Below are positions 63,965 through 64,000 of a DNA stretch of 64,000 bases, in pieces. The DNA is from Nitrospiraceae bacterium (GTDB lineage: Bacteria; Nitrospirota; Nitrospiria; Nitrospirales; UBA2166). Position numbers and translations under genes: made by a program. Where the stretch lies: positions 247,390 to 311,389 of the forward strand of contig PBSN01000008.1 in NCBI GenBank assembly GCA_002726235.1, read 5' to 3'. The notes beneath the pieces were generated by a model, which worked only from the letters and a program-made list of their open reading frames with translations, had not been told where the DNA came from and ran no database searches. Each line of letters begins with the position of its first letter. The first letter of the stretch is position 1.

Positions 63965-64000
63965 ACACCTTCCGATGTCAAGAACTTCTGATGCGCTATA
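63954..64000 (+). CDS. Possible start of next gene, cut by right edge
   Basis: An ATG at 63954 (MHSKHLPMSRTSDAL) or 63975 opens a frame to the edge, overlapping the fabF end. Its position after fabF is commonly held by rnc in bacteria, but the visible 15 codons are not enough to tell. Confidence 0.25.
   Translation, partial: MHSKHLPMSRTSDAL

Overview
The window looks like a chromosomal segment from a Nitrospirota bacterium, most likely a Nitrospira relative. This is inferred from gene content alone. The strongest pointers are a cytochrome bd-like oxidase flanked by membrane-anchored c-type cytochromes and an NxrC-type (ethylbenzene-dehydrogenase-gamma-like) haem protein, a system II cytochrome c maturation operon, and a methionine-salvage cluster. 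No phage, insertion sequence or CRISPR array was seen.

Layout. (1) 1-9943 is an electron-transfer and metal island on the + strand: a very large multicopper oxidase cut by the left edge, a secreted fusion of a monohaem cytochrome with a periplasmic-binding-protein domain, a YVTN beta-propeller, a Cyc2-like fused cytochrome-porin and a small His-rich SmbP-like protein. (2) 9944-20867 is mixed: acetyl-CoA synthetase, initiator tRNA, a lipoprotein, a rhodanese, a decayed SirB1/transglutaminase-like gene, a cation exchanger, a TldD/TldE pair and an ammonium transporter. (3) 20923-27500 holds a zinc-ribbon protein, mtnBDC, a DUF4399 protein, aat, purU, a LOG-family protein and a SUMF1-fold protein. 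(4) 27506-34193 is the bd-like oxidase module: three tiny membrane proteins, the oxidase and three cytochromes, closed by a strong intrinsic terminator. (5) 34214-43425 has mobA, then a minus-strand housekeeping and aromatic amino acid run (pheA-hisC-tyrA-aroA-cmk-rpsA-sppA-ihf). (6) 43645-50828 has an M23 peptidase, a bactofilin, metK and the resB-ccsA-thioredoxin-thioredoxin-ccdA haem-attachment operon. (7) 51025-64000 is a + strand core run: aroE, a pilC/gspF remnant, ispE-prs-rplY-pth-rpsF-ssb-rpsR-yceD-rpmF-plsX-fabH-enoyl reductase-fabD-fabG-acpP-fabF.

How the parts fit. The two cytochrome-rich modules (1 and 4) depend on the system II cytochrome c maturation genes in module 6. Module 1 has the components expected for oxidising a metal or other extracellular donor at the outer membrane and periplasm. 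Module 4 has those expected for a quinol- or cytochrome-linked membrane oxidoreductase. That the two are connected is an inference. Module 7 is a classical lipid, ribosome and nucleotide precursor block and is ordinary apart from a probable non-canonical start codon in pth and an SSB without the usual C-terminal tip.

The observations most worth following are the multicopper oxidase/Cyc2-like island, the undersized membrane proteins next to the oxidase, and two decayed genes (SirB1-like and pilC/gspF) that are recognisable only by reading several frames.
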